Below are positions 13,480-14,148 of a DNA stretch of 14,148 nt, piece by piece. The notes beneath the pieces were generated by a model. The model was given only the letters and a program-made list of their open reading frames with translations, searched no databases and had not been told where the DNA came from. Position numbers and translations under genes: made by a program. The number at the start of each line of letters is the position of its first letter. The stretch's first letter is position 1. Origin of the DNA: CAYXPG01 sp964564845 (GTDB lineage: Bacteria > Planctomycetota > Phycisphaerae > Sedimentisphaerales > Anaerobacaceae); assembly GCA_964564845.1 (NCBI GenBank), contig CAZMCN010000049.1, positions 1 through 14,148 of the forward strand. The letters are read 5' to 3'.

Positions 13480-14148
13480 TTACATTTTTGAAAGGTTGGT
13501 GTATTTTAGCATCAACGACTTCGTTTGTCCCGTATTAAATTTGACTATTACGATACTGTCCTGGCCCATATCCATAAATTTTTCGACCCTGCCGAGGCCG
13601 AAAGTCTCGTGCCGTACCAATTGGCCTTTAACAAATCGGGTAGCAGTATCGCCTGCCATATATTGCGCAATAGTAGATGAAGCGTTATTCTCCTGTATTG
13701 CCTGGGTAAAATCAATTCCAAGCTCAAAAAGGAACTGCGAAGGAATTGTTCGCAGCATTTGGCCGCGTATCGTTCGATACCGAGCGTAACTTATATAAAG
13801 TCCTGATTTGGCACGGGTTATGCCGACAAAAAAGAGTCTTCGCTCTTCCTCGGTTTCATCTTCATCGTCATTGCTCCTTTCGTGGGGCAGGATGCCTTCC
13901 TCAAGGCCAATGATAAAGACGTTTTCAAATTCGAGCCCCTTGGCGGCGTGCAGGGTCATCAGAGCGACCCGCTCGCTGGTGGTGTCATAGGCATCGACAT
14001 CGCTGAACAGCGATATTTGCTGAAGGTAATCAACCAATGAAGGGTATTGCGCCTGGCTGTCGTAAAGAGCGGCGGAGTTGATGAGCTCGCTGACGTTTTC
14101 GAGGGCATCTTTGCCTTCGGTACCGGCTGCTTTGAGAGATACTTTAAG
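13480..14148 (-). CDS. UvrD/PcrA family ATP-dependent DNA helicase, C-terminal part (continues beyond the window)
   Basis: C-terminal 222 residues of a superfamily 1A 3'-5' DNA helicase used in nucleotide excision repair and replication-fork or RNA-polymerase clearance. The frame stays open to the window edge at 14148, so the gene's 5' end lies outside. ALENVSELINSA leads into VALMTLHAAKGLEF (about residues 61-74 of this fragment, the motif V region), GLEEGILPHERS, and EEERRLFFVGITRAK (about 100-114, motif VI with the arginine finger). The last 50 residues (QLVRHETFGLGRVEKF to the end) match the PcrA/UvrD C-terminal Tudor-like domain that binds RNA polymerase. That tail is intact. Choosing between uvrD and pcrA names is not possible from this part. 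Confidence 0.92.
   Translation of the reverse strand, partial: LKVSLKAAGTEGKDALENVSELINSAALYDSQAQYPSLVDYLQQISLFSDVDAYDTTSERVALMTLHAAKGLEFENVFIIGLEEGILPHERSNDDEDETEEERRLFFVGITRAKSGLYISYARYRTIRGQMLRTIPSQFLFELGIDFTQAIQENNASSTIAQYMAGDTATRFVKGQLVRHETFGLGRVEKFMDMGQDSIVIVKFNTGQTKSLMLKYTNLSKM

Noticed and set aside
13480..14037. A complete short helicase-like gene beginning at 14037
   Set aside because: The TTG there lies within continuous helicase sequence; the frame stays open for 37 more codons to the window edge, so the gene is only truncated by the window.
1..14148. CRISPR arrays, tRNA or rRNA genes, insertion sequences
   Set aside because: I found no regularly spaced repeats, no recognisable tRNA or rRNA core sequence, and no transposase or integrase motifs.

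Overview
The window carries 12 protein-coding loci (one cut by the window edge, one split by a frameshift), no rRNA, no tRNA that I could recognise, no CRISPR array and no transposase. Base composition is moderate (roughly 45-50% GC by eye). The gene content is that of a free-living Gram-negative-type bacterium with peptidoglycan. Lipoprotein and signal-peptide styles, short dispersed palindromes and the mix of families suggest the Planctomycetota, perhaps Phycisphaerae. That placement is an inference from overall resemblance, not from a marker gene.

Left arm, minus strand (26-4745): a promoter at about 4717-4745 precedes a large membrane protein fusing a signal peptide, ankyrin repeats and an NhaC-family Na+/H+ antiporter. 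Next come a divergent Asp/Glu (glutamate) racemase-superfamily protein and a PBP4-type D-Ala-D-Ala carboxypeptidase/endopeptidase. The last two both point to peptidoglycan (D-glutamate supply and cross-link trimming).

Centre, plus strand (4894-9544): after a divergent intergenic region with a long perfect palindrome come larC (the nickel-insertion protein that makes the NPN cofactor of lactate-racemase-like enzymes), a small lipoprotein, two tandem paralogues sharing an 83-residue domain I do not recognise, and a PutP-type sodium/solute symporter. larC is interrupted by a one-base frame change at an A5 run. A second copy of the palindrome, with a compensating base change in each arm, lies upstream of the paralogue pair.

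Right arm, minus strand (9676-14148): a UvrD/PcrA helicase 3' end, an AT-rich membrane-anchored hypothetical protein, a possible tiny coupled reading frame, then glucose-6-phosphate isomerase, mannose-1-phosphate guanylyltransferase and the Holliday-junction resolvase-like RuvX. The isomerase supplies fructose-6-phosphate, the precursor of mannose-1-phosphate, so pgi and the guanylyltransferase fit GDP-mannose synthesis for surface polysaccharide. RuvX is probably just co-transcribed. The convergent gap between the symporter and ruvX holds a nested inverted repeat.

Most worth a second look: the larC frameshift, the ankyrin-NhaC fusion, the unknown paralogous domain, and the covarying palindrome family.
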